DNA from: a virus
Reading direction: 5' to 3' (one strand)
IMG/VR virus record: IMGVR_UViG_3300025759_000541
Location: 1 to 27,672 of that record
DNA: 27,672 bases
How positions within the stretch are numbered: the first letter of the stretch is position 1; each line of letters starts with the position of its first letter. The notes beneath the pieces were generated by a model. That model saw nothing but the letters and a program-made list of their open reading frames with translations. It was not told the origin of the DNA and ran no database searches. The position numbers and the translations under genes were made by a program. Shown piece by piece: positions 12,744 through 20,032 of this stretch.

Positions 12744-13451
12744 ATGACGCAAGAAAACGAGGTTGTTCAACCGATAACTGAACAAACAGAAGCACCTACT
12801 GAAACAAAAGTAGAAGCAACACAAGAAGTAAAAGAAATGAAATTTACACAAGAGCAACTTGACAAAGTAATTTCATCAAGACTTGAAGCTGAAAGAAGAA
12901 AATACGAAAAGAAACTTCAAGAAGAAGAAAACCAAAAAGCTGAAATAATTAAACAGAAACAATTAGAAGAAGCTAAAACTAAACAAGACCTTGAAAAGAT
13001 TATGCAAGATAGATTATCTGAAAAAGAAAAGGAATTGCTTACTTATAAAAATCAAATCAAAAAAGAAAAGGTTGATAACTCTATTCTATCTGTTGCTTCT
13101 TCAAACAAAGCTATTAGTCCAGCACAAGTAGTTGCTTTATTAAAAGATGAAGTAAAATATACTGATGATGGAAGAATAGAAATAGTTGATAATAATTCTA
13201 ATGTGAGATATAACTCACAGGGTGAACTTTTGACAATCGAAGATAGAGTAAAAGAGTTCTTAGATAGCAACCCACATTTCCGTCAAGGGTCGTTGTCTGG
13301 TTCAGGAAGCCAGAGTGCTATCGGTGGTAAAACTGTTAAACCCTTCAATTTACAGGACTTGGACTTAACAAAGCCAGAAGATCGTAAAGCCTATCAAGAA
13401 TATAGGAAGAAACGAGATTCAGGTGCTGTTGAGATTAACTTAAACAAATAA
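12744..13451 (+). CDS. Capsid scaffolding protein (235 aa)
   Basis: It lies immediately before the major capsid gene, is highly charged, and is dominated by helix: an unstructured Glu/Thr/Pro start, then KFTQEQLDKVISSRLEAERR and a long coiled coil to about residue 110, then a compact part (SPAQVVALLKDEVKY) and a Gly/Ser-rich stretch before KPFNLQDLDLTKPEDRKAY. FTQEQLDKVISxRLxxE is the hallmark of SPP1 gp11-type (DUF4355-like) scaffolds. It should assemble inside the procapsid and be removed before packaging. A strong AAGGAG precedes the ATG. Confidence 0.88.
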   Translation: MTQENEVVQPITEQTEAPTETKVEATQEVKEMKFTQEQLDKVISSRLEAERRKYEKKLQEEENQKAEIIKQKQLEEAKTKQDLEKIMQDRLSEKEKELLTYKNQIKKEKVDNSILSVASSNKAISPAQVVALLKDEVKYTDDGRIEIVDNNSNVRYNSQGELLTIEDRVKEFLDSNPHFRQGSLSGSGSQSAIGGKTVKPFNLQDLDLTKPEDRKAYQEYRKKRDSGAVEINLNK

Positions 13452-13466
13452 TAATAGGATAATATC

Positions 13467-14309
13467 ATGGCTAACGAAAGCACAAGTTCTACACTATCGG
13501 AACTATACACAGAGATAGTAGCAGAGGCTCAATTTGTAGCATCTGAAAAATCCATTATGAGAAACTTAGTTAAAAACTATGCGATCTCTGGTGGTGGAAA
13601 AGCAGTTGAAGTTCCTGTCTATGCACAAGTAAGTGCAGCAGCAGTTTCTGAAGCAACTGACTTATCTAATACAGCGATTGACCCAACATCTGTAACTATT
13701 ACAGCATCAGAAGTTGGTGTTATGACTACTCTAACTGACTTAGCAAGAAACTCTGCACCAAGAAATGTTGCAGCAGACATTGGTAAGTTATTCGGAGAAG
13801 CACTAGCAAGAAAACAAGACGCAGATTTAATTGCATTGTTTGATGGCTTTAGTGTAACTCTTGGAGATGGTACAACAGCAATCTCTCCAGCAGTAATCTT
13901 TAATGCTCTTTCAACTTTAAGAGCAAACGCATTACCAGCTAACGAGTGTGCAGTTGTAGTTCACCCTAAAATCGCTTACGATCTAAAATCTGGCTTAACT
14001 AATACTTTTGCTGGTTTAGATACTGAAACTTCAAACGAAGCACTACGTGCTGGTTTTGTTGGTACTCTTGCTGGTATGAGAATATTTGAAACTTCAAATA
14101 TGGCTAATACTGGTACTGCTGGTGATTACAAAGGTGGTGCGTTCCATAAAGATGCACTAGCAATCGCAATGATGCAAGACGTTAAAATCGAAACTCAAAG
14201 AGATGCTTCTCTAAGAGCAGACGAAATCGTTGCTACATCAGTATATGGTGTTGGAGAAATCCATGACTCATATGGTGTAGAATTACATCACGATTCATCT
14301 ATTCAATAG
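13467..14309 (+). CDS. Major capsid protein (280 aa)
   Basis: Directly downstream of the scaffold, 280 aa, with the composition of a coat protein: Ala, Thr, Ser-rich, few Cys, with many Asn/Asp turns. The opening STLSELYTEIVAEAQFVASE is the helical arm; VEVPVYAQVSAAAVSEATDL, then ASEVGVMTTLTDLARNSAP and DADLIALFDGFS follow; NECAVVVHPKIAYDLKSGL and GTLAGMRIFETSNM are typical of the A-domain of HK97-fold coats. The GC content is visibly higher than its neighbours, as often in highly expressed capsid genes, and it is followed by a very stable hairpin. The HK97 fold is inferred from these motifs. Confidence 0.88.
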   Translation: MANESTSSTLSELYTEIVAEAQFVASEKSIMRNLVKNYAISGGGKAVEVPVYAQVSAAAVSEATDLSNTAIDPTSVTITASEVGVMTTLTDLARNSAPRNVAADIGKLFGEALARKQDADLIALFDGFSVTLGDGTTAISPAVIFNALSTLRANALPANECAVVVHPKIAYDLKSGLTNTFAGLDTETSNEALRAGFVGTLAGMRIFETSNMANTGTAGDYKGGAFHKDALAIAMMQDVKIETQRDASLRADEIVATSVYGVGEIHDSYGVELHHDSSIQ

Positions 14310-14321
14310 TAATTGAATACT

Positions 14322-14349
14322 TTGTGGGGGCTAGAAATAGCCCTCGCAA
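14322..14349 (+). repeat. 12-bp hairpin with GAAA tetraloop after the capsid gene
   Basis: Positions 14322-14333 pair with 14338-14349 without a gap: twelve base pairs, two of them G-T wobbles (14325/14346 and 14327/14344), closed by the GNRA tetraloop GAAA (14334-14337). The core is GGGCTA against TAGCCC. It starts 12 bases past the capsid stop. The sequence after it (TTAACTTATAG) has no T-run, so it is not a normal intrinsic terminator; protection of the capsid message from 3' exonucleases or partial attenuation is the likely use. Confidence 0.75.
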
Positions 14350-14369
14350 TTAACTTATAGGAGAATAAA

Positions 14370-14615
14370 ATGGTAAAATTAGTATTATCAAATGAGAAGA
14401 TGGTTACTTTAAAAAGAGGTAACAAAACAATCACTAGAAGTCAGTTAGATTATGAAACTAATAAAGTGATGTATGATTTTAGAGGTTTTAAACCTGTTCA
14501 AGATGTTGTAAAAGAAGTTAAAGAGGTTAAGCAAGAAATTATCGAAGAAGTTAAACCTAAGAAACGTAATACAAGAAAGAAAAAAGATGAACAAGTGGAT
14601 TTGGCTAAAGACTAA
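14370..14615 (+). CDS. Small hypothetical protein of the head module (81 aa)
   Basis: This 81-codon gene begins with a strong ATAGGAGAATAAA ribosome binding site. The first 50 residues look folded (MVKLVLSNEKMVTLKRGN then SQLDYETNKVMYDFRGFKPV), and the rest is a charged Lys/Glu/Val tail (KEVKEVKQEIIEEVKPKKR) that is probably a disordered extension. Its place between capsid and connector suggests a small head accessory protein (decoration or joining), but no family is recognised. It overlaps the next small gene by 29 bases. Confidence 0.65.
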   Translation: MVKLVLSNEKMVTLKRGNKTITRSQLDYETNKVMYDFRGFKPVQDVVKEVKEVKQEIIEEVKPKKRNTRKKKDEQVDLAKD

Positions 14616-14709
14616 AAAGAAAGTTAAATGGATTTGGGTTAAATCTAAAAATAATCCAATGTATTCTATTCCTTTAGCTTGTTTAATAATTTATTTAATT
14701 TGGAAGTAA
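14587..14709 (+). CDS. Small Trp-rich membrane protein (40 aa)
   Basis: ATG 14587 opens a 40-codon frame in the shadow of the previous gene's end and closes at TAA 14707-14709, four bases before the connector ATG. It begins MNKWIWLKTKKKVKWIWVK, a twice-repeated Trp/Lys pattern, followed by NNPMYSIPLACLIIYLIWK, a short transmembrane segment. The product looks like a small inner-membrane peptide. Similar Trp-rich mini-genes are familiar from marine phages, but no function is known to me. Confidence 0.5.
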   Translation: MNKWIWLKTKKKVKWIWVKSKNNPMYSIPLACLIIYLIWK

Positions 14710-14712
14710 CAT

Positions 14713-15198
14713 ATGGCTAATTATACAGGTGCTGACGTAATAACTGCAAGTGATGTAACTAAATATCAACCAGACGCATTTGATTTTGGTATTGCTTCAA
14801 CTGACACAGAAGCAGTTAATTTCTTTGTACAAACTACTAACGATATATTCAGACAATTAAGAATAGAGTGGTGGCAAGTATATAAGACTAACATATTCAC
14901 AGACATCACAGTTCTTAATACTGCTGAAATGGTAAATACAAAAGTTAATTTAGATCAGTTTGAACGTGCTGGTGTTTATCTATTTTTGGGAAGATTCTTT
15001 TTACCAGCATTAACTAAATTCAGACCAGAAACAGAAAAAGATAGATTTGAAAGAATGGCAGAATATTACATGAGTCAATACAACATGGAATGGAGAATGA
15101 TCTTAGAAGATGGTGTTGAGTATGATACTGATGCAGATGGAACTATTGTATCAAACGAAAGAGAGCCTTTGCATGGATTCAGAAGATTGATTAGATAA
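14713..15198 (+). CDS. Head-tail connector / adaptor protein (161 aa)
   Basis: Its position, right after the capsid group and before the tail-completion genes, and its length fit the adaptor that caps the portal. It is helical with several long amphipathic stretches (TEAVNFFVQTTNDIFRQLR, RIEWWQVYKTNIFTD, FERAGVYLFLGRFFLP, KDRFERMAEYYMSQYN) and a short acidic tail. This all-alpha arrangement resembles SPP1 gp15/HK97 gp6-type adaptors, although I could not match signature residues. It would bridge portal and tail terminator. GGAAG precedes the ATG, and the stop overlaps the next ATG by one base. Confidence 0.6.
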   Translation: MANYTGADVITASDVTKYQPDAFDFGIASTDTEAVNFFVQTTNDIFRQLRIEWWQVYKTNIFTDITVLNTAEMVNTKVNLDQFERAGVYLFLGRFFLPALTKFRPETEKDRFERMAEYYMSQYNMEWRMILEDGVEYDTDADGTIVSNEREPLHGFRRLIR

Positions 15199-15680
15199 TG
15201 GCAATAGAGTTAAAAATCAAAACTAATTCAGATTTGGTTAAAAAGCGATACGCAAGAATACAAAAGAAATTTAAAAGCATTATAGAAAAAGGAATACTAC
15301 AAGCTGGTTTTCAATTACTAGATATTATCAGAACTAAAACTTCAAAAGGATTAGACTTTAGAGGCAGACCTTTTGCACCTTACTCACAAGGGTATATAAA
15401 CCACTTACAAAAAAAAGGCTATCCAACAAAAGTAGATTTATTTTACTCTGGTAGAATGTTGAGTGCTTTAACTCCATCTGGTAAAACTATAAGAAAAACA
15501 GGGACAAATAAAGTTAGTGTTAATTTTAGTAATTCACAAATGCGTCAAAGAGCAATATTTAATCAAGTATTAGGTAAAACAAAACGTGAATTTTTTGGAT
15601 TTGATGATAAAACTGCTAATATAATAAGAAAACAATTTAATAGATTTGTAGCAAAAGAATTTAGGAAAGCAAGAATATGA
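15198..15680 (+). CDS. Tail completion / virion morphogenesis protein (160 aa)
   Basis: The protein resembles the phage virion morphogenesis (Mu gpG/P2 gpS, Phage_tail_S) family: an N-terminal helix, then GILQAGFQLLDIIRTKTSKG, the typical DFRGRPFAPYSQGYINHLQK segment, the LFYSGRMLSALT motif, and a late part with RAIFNQVLGKTKREFFGFDD, in which R(E/P)FFGF is a good family mark. Such proteins act at the head-tail joint. It is 160 aa, normal for the family, strongly basic and without signal sequence. ATG overlaps the previous stop; four-base overlap with the next gene. Confidence 0.78.
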   Translation: MAIELKIKTNSDLVKKRYARIQKKFKSIIEKGILQAGFQLLDIIRTKTSKGLDFRGRPFAPYSQGYINHLQKKGYPTKVDLFYSGRMLSALTPSGKTIRKTGTNKVSVNFSNSQMRQRAIFNQVLGKTKREFFGFDDKTANIIRKQFNRFVAKEFRKARI

Positions 15681-16114
15681 GTGTAAGAGAAAACATAGCA
15701 GCTAATTTATTAACAGTAATATCTGGTATATCTAGTCCAACAATTAAGAAGGCTACTAGACAACCTTTTATTTTAGATGAATTATCTGAACAACAATATC
15801 CAGCAGTAATAGTTCAAACATCAGAAGAAAATAGAGATGATAGTGAACTTGGAAGTGGTGCTAAAACAAGACATGGTACGATTGATTTTGTAATACTAGG
15901 TTTTGTAAAGGGTGCAGATATTAATATAGATACTAAAAGAAATGAATTAATAACAGCTATTGAAACTGCAATAGAAACTGATATTACCAGAGATGGTAAT
16001 GCACTTGATTCGGAAGTCATACAAGTAGAAACTGACGAGGGTAGTTTATTTCCTGTTGGTGGAATAAGAATGACAATCAGATGTATGTACGAATATCAAT
16101 CAGGAACACCATAA
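15677..16114 (+). CDS. Tail terminator-like protein (145 aa)
   Basis: Between the tail-completion and tube genes, with the length of tail terminators (gpU-like, about 130-150 aa). Features are RENIAANLLTVISGISS at the start, a strand YPAVIVQTSEENRDDS, GTIDFVILGFVKG, a long helix NELITAIETAIETDITRDG and the strand MTIRCMYEYQ at the end; this alpha/beta order is that of tail-terminator and minor-tail-U proteins. It would cap the finished tail tube and mate it with the head. No catalytic residues are expected. Assigned by order and pattern. Confidence 0.62.
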   Translation: MSVRENIAANLLTVISGISSPTIKKATRQPFILDELSEQQYPAVIVQTSEENRDDSELGSGAKTRHGTIDFVILGFVKGADINIDTKRNELITAIETAIETDITRDGNALDSEVIQVETDEGSLFPVGGIRMTIRCMYEYQSGTP

Positions 16115-16125
16115 GGAGATAACCA

Positions 16126-16353
16126 ATGAGCCAACTAGATAAATTACTAGATAAAATTACTAAGAAAGTAGATCAAGTAGAAAAACTGCATGATAAAGAA
16201 TCATTACTTTGTGAAGAAGTTAAAGATTTAATTGAAGAAATAAGAGAAAACCATGTAGAGGAAGATCATACTTGGGAAGAAGATGACGATAACTTAGAAG
16301 AAGATTTTGATGAAGAAGATGAGGAAGATATTGACGAAGAAGAAGATAAATAG
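16126..16353 (+). CDS. Small acidic protein (75 aa)
   Basis: A strong AAGGAGATAACC precedes ATG 16126. The first 45 residues form a helix (LDKLLDKITKKVDQVEKLHD then LCEEVKDLIEEIREN), and the last 30 are almost only Asp and Glu with one Trp (a D/E-rich tail). Extremely acidic tails can mimic DNA or bind basic partners, and several basic mini-proteins are encoded in the window. Its place between the tail terminator and the tube gene does not give a role. No family recognised. Confidence 0.65.
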   Translation: MSQLDKLLDKITKKVDQVEKLHDKESLLCEEVKDLIEEIRENHVEEDHTWEEDDDNLEEDFDEEDEEDIDEEEDK

Positions 16354-16364
16354 TAAAAGGACTT

Positions 16365-16535
16365 ATGGCTAAAGACATTAAATTATATAAAGGTAATTCA
16401 GAGATTACGATTAATGAAACAAACCTTGAACATTATTTAAAACTTGGCTATAAGCAAGAGCAAGAAACTAAACAAACTAAATCTAACAAGGACAAAAAGA
16501 CATGGCAACACATCACGGAAAAGAAGGAGTTGTAA
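16365..16535 (+). CDS. Small protein with short beta-type domain (56 aa)
   Basis: ATG 16365 follows AAAAGGAC and the frame runs 56 codons to TAA 16533-16535, overlapping the tube gene by 34 bases. The first 33 residues (MAKDIKLYKGNSEITINETN, LEHYLKLGYK) resemble a short unit seen in marine phage small proteins, in which a KxYKGNxExxV strand pair is followed by a (L/F)LKxGY helix. The rest is polar (QEQETKQTKSNKDKK). It may be an accessory piece of the tail; not certain. Confidence 0.5.
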   Translation: MAKDIKLYKGNSEITINETNLEHYLKLGYKQEQETKQTKSNKDKKTWQHITEKKEL

Positions 16536-16888
16536 CAGTAGGTGGAACAGCAGTTGGGGAACTAACTAGCTTTACACTTGAAACTACAGGAGATGTTGTA
16601 GAAGATACTGCTTTATCAGATGGAACTAAATCATTTGTAACAGGTAGAACTTCATTCTCTGGTACTTTAGAAATGCACTTTGACGAATCTGACGCACAAC
16701 AAGAAACTTTACTTGCTGGTGCTTCTATCTCATTTGTTTTATTACCAGAAGGTAATACTTCAGGAGATGCAAGTTACACAGGAACAGGTATTGTTACTGG
16801 TATGAGTATCAATAACTCAATGGACGCAATCGTTTCAAGAACTGTAACTTTTCAAGGAACAGGTGCTTTAACAATAGGAACTGTATAA
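16502..16888 (+). CDS. Major tail tube protein (128 aa)
   Basis: This is a beta-rich protein of 128 aa with the wording of a phage tail tube subunit: GKEGVVTVGGTAVGELTSFT, LETTGDVVEDTALSDGTK with FVTGRTSFSGTLEMHFD, then SFVLLPEGNTSG and the closing ISRTVTFQGTG type strand (VSRTVTFQGTGALTIG). Gly/Thr/Ser-rich composition and the place immediately before the tail chaperones and tape measure support it. Hexameric rings of this protein stack to form the tail. AAGGAC lies 11 bases upstream of the ATG, a rather long spacing. Confidence 0.85.
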   Translation: MATHHGKEGVVTVGGTAVGELTSFTLETTGDVVEDTALSDGTKSFVTGRTSFSGTLEMHFDESDAQQETLLAGASISFVLLPEGNTSGDASYTGTGIVTGMSINNSMDAIVSRTVTFQGTGALTIGTV

Positions 16889-16897
16889 ATCTAATTT

Positions 16898-17251
16898 ATG
16901 TCAGTTATTGATAGAGTAAAAACTCATTTTGAAACTCTTAAAACTACTACTATTGAAGTAGAACAATGGAAAGACGAGCATGGAAATGCTAGTGTATTCT
17001 ATTCAGAGCCATTAACCCTTGAAGAAAAAAACATTATCTTTAAGAAGTCTAGTAATTTTCAAGACTTAACTGTTCTTGTTGATTTACTTATAATGAAACT
17101 CCAAGTCAAAGATGACAAAGGAGAAATGATTAAAGCCTTTAGTCCTGAAGATAAATTTGCTTTAAGAAAAAAAGCAGACTCAAATGTTATATCTAATATT
17201 GCCAATCAAATACTTTTAGATACTAATTACGAGGACGCAGAAAAAAAGTAG
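16898..17251 (+). CDS. Tail assembly chaperone, short form (gpG-like, 117 aa)
   Basis: In tailed phages the gene between tube and tape measure encodes a chaperone made in two forms. The short form here ends at TAG 17249-17251. It begins MSVIDRVKTHFETLKTTTIE and includes YSEPLTLEEKNIIFKKSSN, FQDLTVLVDLLIMKLQVKD and FSPEDKFALRKKADSNVIS, a wording close to lambda-gpG-type chaperones of alphaproteobacterial phages. It coats the tape measure during assembly and is absent from the particle. The ribosome binding site before ATG 16898 is poor. Its last codons are the frameshift site. Confidence 0.82.
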   Translation: MSVIDRVKTHFETLKTTTIEVEQWKDEHGNASVFYSEPLTLEEKNIIFKKSSNFQDLTVLVDLLIMKLQVKDDKGEMIKAFSPEDKFALRKKADSNVISNIANQILLDTNYEDAEKK

Positions 17252-17427
17252 ATAGCGACCCTGATGTTAGGTCGCTTTTAATTATAGCAGAACGATTACA
17301 TCTCACAATCCAACAAGTTCTTGATATGCCAGTAAGCCATTATAATCTTTGGTTAGCATACTTGAAAAAAGAACAAGAACAGTATAAAACAAAACAATCG
17401 TTATCAGAAGCAAGGAAATTTAAGTAA
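16898..17427 (+). CDS. Tail assembly chaperone, frameshifted long form (gpGT-like, 176 aa)
   Basis: A -1 shift on A-AAA-AAG (17242-17248) carries translation past the TAG into an open frame from 17248 to TAA 17425-17427. The extension of 59 residues has no start codon of its own: it begins VDSDPDVRSLLIIAERLHLT and contains QQVLDMPVSHYNLWLAYLKK, which is the usual gpT-type C-terminal domain (DMPxxxYxxWLAYxK). The fusion length of 176 aa and the place before the tape measure are those of gpGT proteins, whose ratio to gpG controls tail assembly. The stop overlaps the tape-measure ATG by one base. Confidence 0.82.
17242..17276 (+). promoter_or_regulatory. Programmed -1 ribosomal frameshift signal
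   Basis: The zero frame reads GAA-AAA-AAG-TAG. The slippery heptamer is A AAA AAG (17242-17248). Five bases later the perfect 7-bp stem AGCGACC (17254-17260) and GGTCGCT (17270-17276), with a 9-base loop, forms a stimulatory hairpin. A slip by -1 joins the two chaperone domains. The stem is followed by TTTT, but here it lies inside coding sequence, so it is read as the frameshift stimulator rather than a terminator. Confidence 0.85.
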
Positions 17428-19208
17428 TGGCAAATCAAAAATTATTAATTGATATAATCGCAAATGATAAATCTAAACAAGCCTTAAATGGTGTTCAAAA
17501 AGGTTTATCAAGATTAAAAAATTCTGTCTTTAATCTTAGAAATGCTTTTTTAGGTTTAGGTGCTGGATTAGTAGTTAGAAATTTAGTTAATACAGGAAAA
17601 GAATTAGAAAATTTAAGAGTAAGATTAAAGTTCTTACTTAAAGATACAAACGAGGGTGCAAAGGCATTTGATAATATGACCAAGTTTGCATCTAAAGTTC
17701 CATTCTCATTAGAACAGATTCAATCAGGTGCTGGTATTCTTGCAACAGTAACAGATAATGCTGATGACTTACAAGAAATGTTAGAGATAACAGGTAATGT
17801 TGCAGCAGTTACAGGATTAGATTTTAGAACAGCTTCAGAACAAATACAAAGATCATTTAGTGCTGGTATAGGTGCAGCAGATTTATTTAGAGAAAAAGGT
17901 GTTAGAAATATGCTTGGATTCCAAGCTGGTGCAACTGTATCTATCGAAGAAACAGTAAAAGCATTTGAAAAAATATTTGGTAAAGGTGGAAGATTTGGAA
18001 GTGCAACTGATGAATTAGCAAATACATTTGAAGGTACTCTATCAATGATTGGAGATAAAATATTTAACTTTAAAAAAGTATTATTAGAAGCTGGATTCTT
18101 TGAAGAACTTAAAAATCAATTTGGAGATTTAGATAAATTCTTGGAAAATAATTCTCAAAAGATAGATGAAGTAGCAACAGCAGTTGGTAAAAATTTAGCT
18201 AATGCAGTTGTGGGTGCAGTAAAACTAGGGAAAGATTTAGTTCCATTTTTATCAAAAGTTAAAGATCAGTTAATAGGACTTAAAGAAACATTTGATACTT
18301 TACCAGCAGTAATGAAACAAGCTGGTATTATAGGTGCTTTGATGCTTGGTAAAAAAGGAATACTAGGTTTAGGTTTAATATTAAAAGCAATAGAAAAAGC
18401 AGATGAATTTGGAGAAAAATATGGAAACAAACCTTTAGTATTTCCTGAAATAAAACCATTTGAAAGTGAATTATCAATACCAATAGAACAAGAAGCAATT
18501 AAAAAGATAAATGAAGAATTAGAATATACTAATATGATGATGAGAGAATTTGAACATGAAATGTCTGTTAGTGTTCCTTCAGCTACACAAAAAGCATTAG
18601 AAAGATTTAAAGAATTAAATTCTGGTGCATTAGAAAAATTTAAAACTAAAACAGAAAACATTAGAGATATTATTATAGATACAGTTGATAGTGGTATTAC
18701 AAATATGTCGAGAGGTTTAGCAGTAGCTTTTGCAACAGGAAATAAATTAACTGATGTATTTAAAAACATGGCTAGAACTTTAGCAATAAATGTATTAAGT
18801 GCTTTAATAGAAATAGTTGCAAGAAAAGGTGTTGAACTTGCTATTGAAAAACTAATTACTAAAGAAAAACAAAAACAGAGGGCTTATTCAATGGGTGGTG
18901 GTGCAGATATAGGTGGTTCTTTATTTGGTATGGCTAAATCATTTTTAGGCTTTGCAAAAGGTGGTGCAGTATCTAAAGGACAACCAATCGTAGTTGGAGA
19001 ACAAGGTGCTGAATTATTTATACCTAACTCATCAGGACAAATTACACAAAATGCTAGAGGAACAGGTGGTGGTGCAACAACAGTTAATTTTAATATCAAT
19101 ACAGTAGATGCTTCAGGCTTTGAAGATTTATTAGTTAGATCAAGAGGAACTATTACACAATTAATTAATAGTGCTGTAAATGAAAGAGGGAGTAAAAATT
19201 TAATCTAA
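17427..19208 (+). CDS. Tail tape measure protein (593 aa)
   Basis: The longest protein between chaperones and distal tail genes, mostly helical. It has an N-terminal domain with KSKQALNGVQKGLSRLKNSV, a hydrophobic segment AFLGLGAGLVVRNLVN, a repeated helical middle (LEQIQSGAGILATVTDNADD, RSFSAGIGAADLFREKGV, FGSATDELANTFEGTLSMIG), a second hydrophobic zone (MKQAGIIGALMLGKKGILG), and the end FAKGGAVSKGQPIVVGEQGA then ELFIPNSSGQI, typical of tape measures. Its length sets tail length: with 0.15 nm per residue about 90 nm, a rough estimate. The final residues overlap the next gene by one base. Confidence 0.93.
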   Translation: MANQKLLIDIIANDKSKQALNGVQKGLSRLKNSVFNLRNAFLGLGAGLVVRNLVNTGKELENLRVRLKFLLKDTNEGAKAFDNMTKFASKVPFSLEQIQSGAGILATVTDNADDLQEMLEITGNVAAVTGLDFRTASEQIQRSFSAGIGAADLFREKGVRNMLGFQAGATVSIEETVKAFEKIFGKGGRFGSATDELANTFEGTLSMIGDKIFNFKKVLLEAGFFEELKNQFGDLDKFLENNSQKIDEVATAVGKNLANAVVGAVKLGKDLVPFLSKVKDQLIGLKETFDTLPAVMKQAGIIGALMLGKKGILGLGLILKAIEKADEFGEKYGNKPLVFPEIKPFESELSIPIEQEAIKKINEELEYTNMMMREFEHEMSVSVPSATQKALERFKELNSGALEKFKTKTENIRDIIIDTVDSGITNMSRGLAVAFATGNKLTDVFKNMARTLAINVLSALIEIVARKGVELAIEKLITKEKQKQRAYSMGGGADIGGSLFGMAKSFLGFAKGGAVSKGQPIVVGEQGAELFIPNSSGQITQNARGTGGGATTVNFNINTVDASGFEDLLVRSRGTITQLINSAVNERGSKNLI

Positions 19209-19807
19209 TGTCTGGTGCTTTTCCAATATCAACTGCTAAGTTTGGAACTTTAGGAATAAAGTCAATTCAAAATACTATTATCTCAAAAACTGTTTCAGGT
19301 AAGAAACTTGCAAGACAAATAGACAATCAAAGATGGGCATTTTCAGTTCAAATTATTACAGCTAAAAGATCAGATGTTTATGGAGAGTTAATGGCATTTA
19401 TAATTAAACAAAGATCAGGCAAAGAAAACTTTACAATTATCCCACCAGAAGTAGAAGATGCTAGAGGCACAGCATCAGGTACTCCACATGGTACAGCAAG
19501 TGCTGGAGATACTTCAATTACATTAGGTGGTACAGGTACAGGCACATTAAAAGCTGGAGATATGATTAAATTTGCTAATCATTCTAAAGTTTATATGGTC
19601 GTTGCAGATCAATCAGATATTTCAACAGGAACTTTAACAATAGAGCCACCTTTAACAACAGCAGTTTCTTCTTCAGATATTCAATATGATAATGTTCCAT
19701 TCACAGTACACTTAACAAATGATGTTCAAGAATTTGGTGTATCTGGTGCAGATAAAGATGGTAATTTATATTATGAGTATCAATTTGATGTTGAAGAATC
19801 CTTATAG
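19208..19807 (+). CDS. Distal tail protein (199 aa)
   Basis: Follows the tape measure, where the distal tail (Dit/gpM-like) component normally lies. The N-terminal half (FPISTAKFGTLGIKSIQNT, SGKKLARQIDNQRWAFSVQI, ELMAFIIKQRSGKENFTIIP) fits proteins that trim to a fixed tail-end ring; the second half contains a beta insertion, ASAGDTSITLGGTGTGTLKA then GDMIKFANHSKVYMVVAD, a compact unit that I associate with marine phage tail proteins, before VPFTVHLTNDVQEFGVSG. Assignment to a distal tail/DUF2460-like role is by position and pattern. The ATG overlaps the tape-measure stop (TAATG). Confidence 0.68.
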   Translation: MSGAFPISTAKFGTLGIKSIQNTIISKTVSGKKLARQIDNQRWAFSVQIITAKRSDVYGELMAFIIKQRSGKENFTIIPPEVEDARGTASGTPHGTASAGDTSITLGGTGTGTLKAGDMIKFANHSKVYMVVADQSDISTGTLTIEPPLTTAVSSSDIQYDNVPFTVHLTNDVQEFGVSGADKDGNLYYEYQFDVEESL

Positions 19808-20032
19808 ATGAAATACAAAGTAAAATATTGGATTAGTGTTGATTTTTTAGCAGAAGAAATAATAGAAGCTGATGATTTTAATGCTCAATCCTTGAATCAA
19901 GGTAAGTATAGTGAACCATCTAAAAATGCCACTTATACTGTCAATGATGCAATAAAAATTAATAGAAGAACATTTGAGGAATATGACGAGAAGCCTAACA
20001 ACAGCGATAAAGAACGAACTAGCAACAAATGA
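19808..20032 (+). CDS. Small hypothetical tail-region protein (74 aa)
   Basis: It starts one base after the previous stop. The sequence opens with a strand-like MKYKVKYWISVDFLAEEII, then EADDFNAQSLNQGKYSEPSK, and ends polar (EEYDEKPNNSDKERTSNK). The first 40 residues fit a small folded domain of the kind that begins with KYxVxYWVxxxxxxxxIVEAD in phage proteins; the tail is probably disordered. It overlaps the next gene by 50 bases, a fairly large overlap, so the end may be non-essential. There is no strong ribosome binding site; coupling to the previous gene is likely. Confidence 0.5.
   Translation: MKYKVKYWISVDFLAEEIIEADDFNAQSLNQGKYSEPSKNATYTVNDAIKINRRTFEEYDEKPNNSDKERTSNK

Noticed and set aside
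17254-17276. Hairpin followed by TTTT read as a transcription terminator
   Set aside because: It lies within the frameshifted chaperone coding region, five bases after a slippery heptamer, and the T-run is short; a frameshift stimulator explains it better.
18266-18769. 167-codon antisense frame inside the tape measure gene
   Set aside because: Arises from codon bias of the tape measure gene; no start signal, no plausible domain, and the sense gene is certain.
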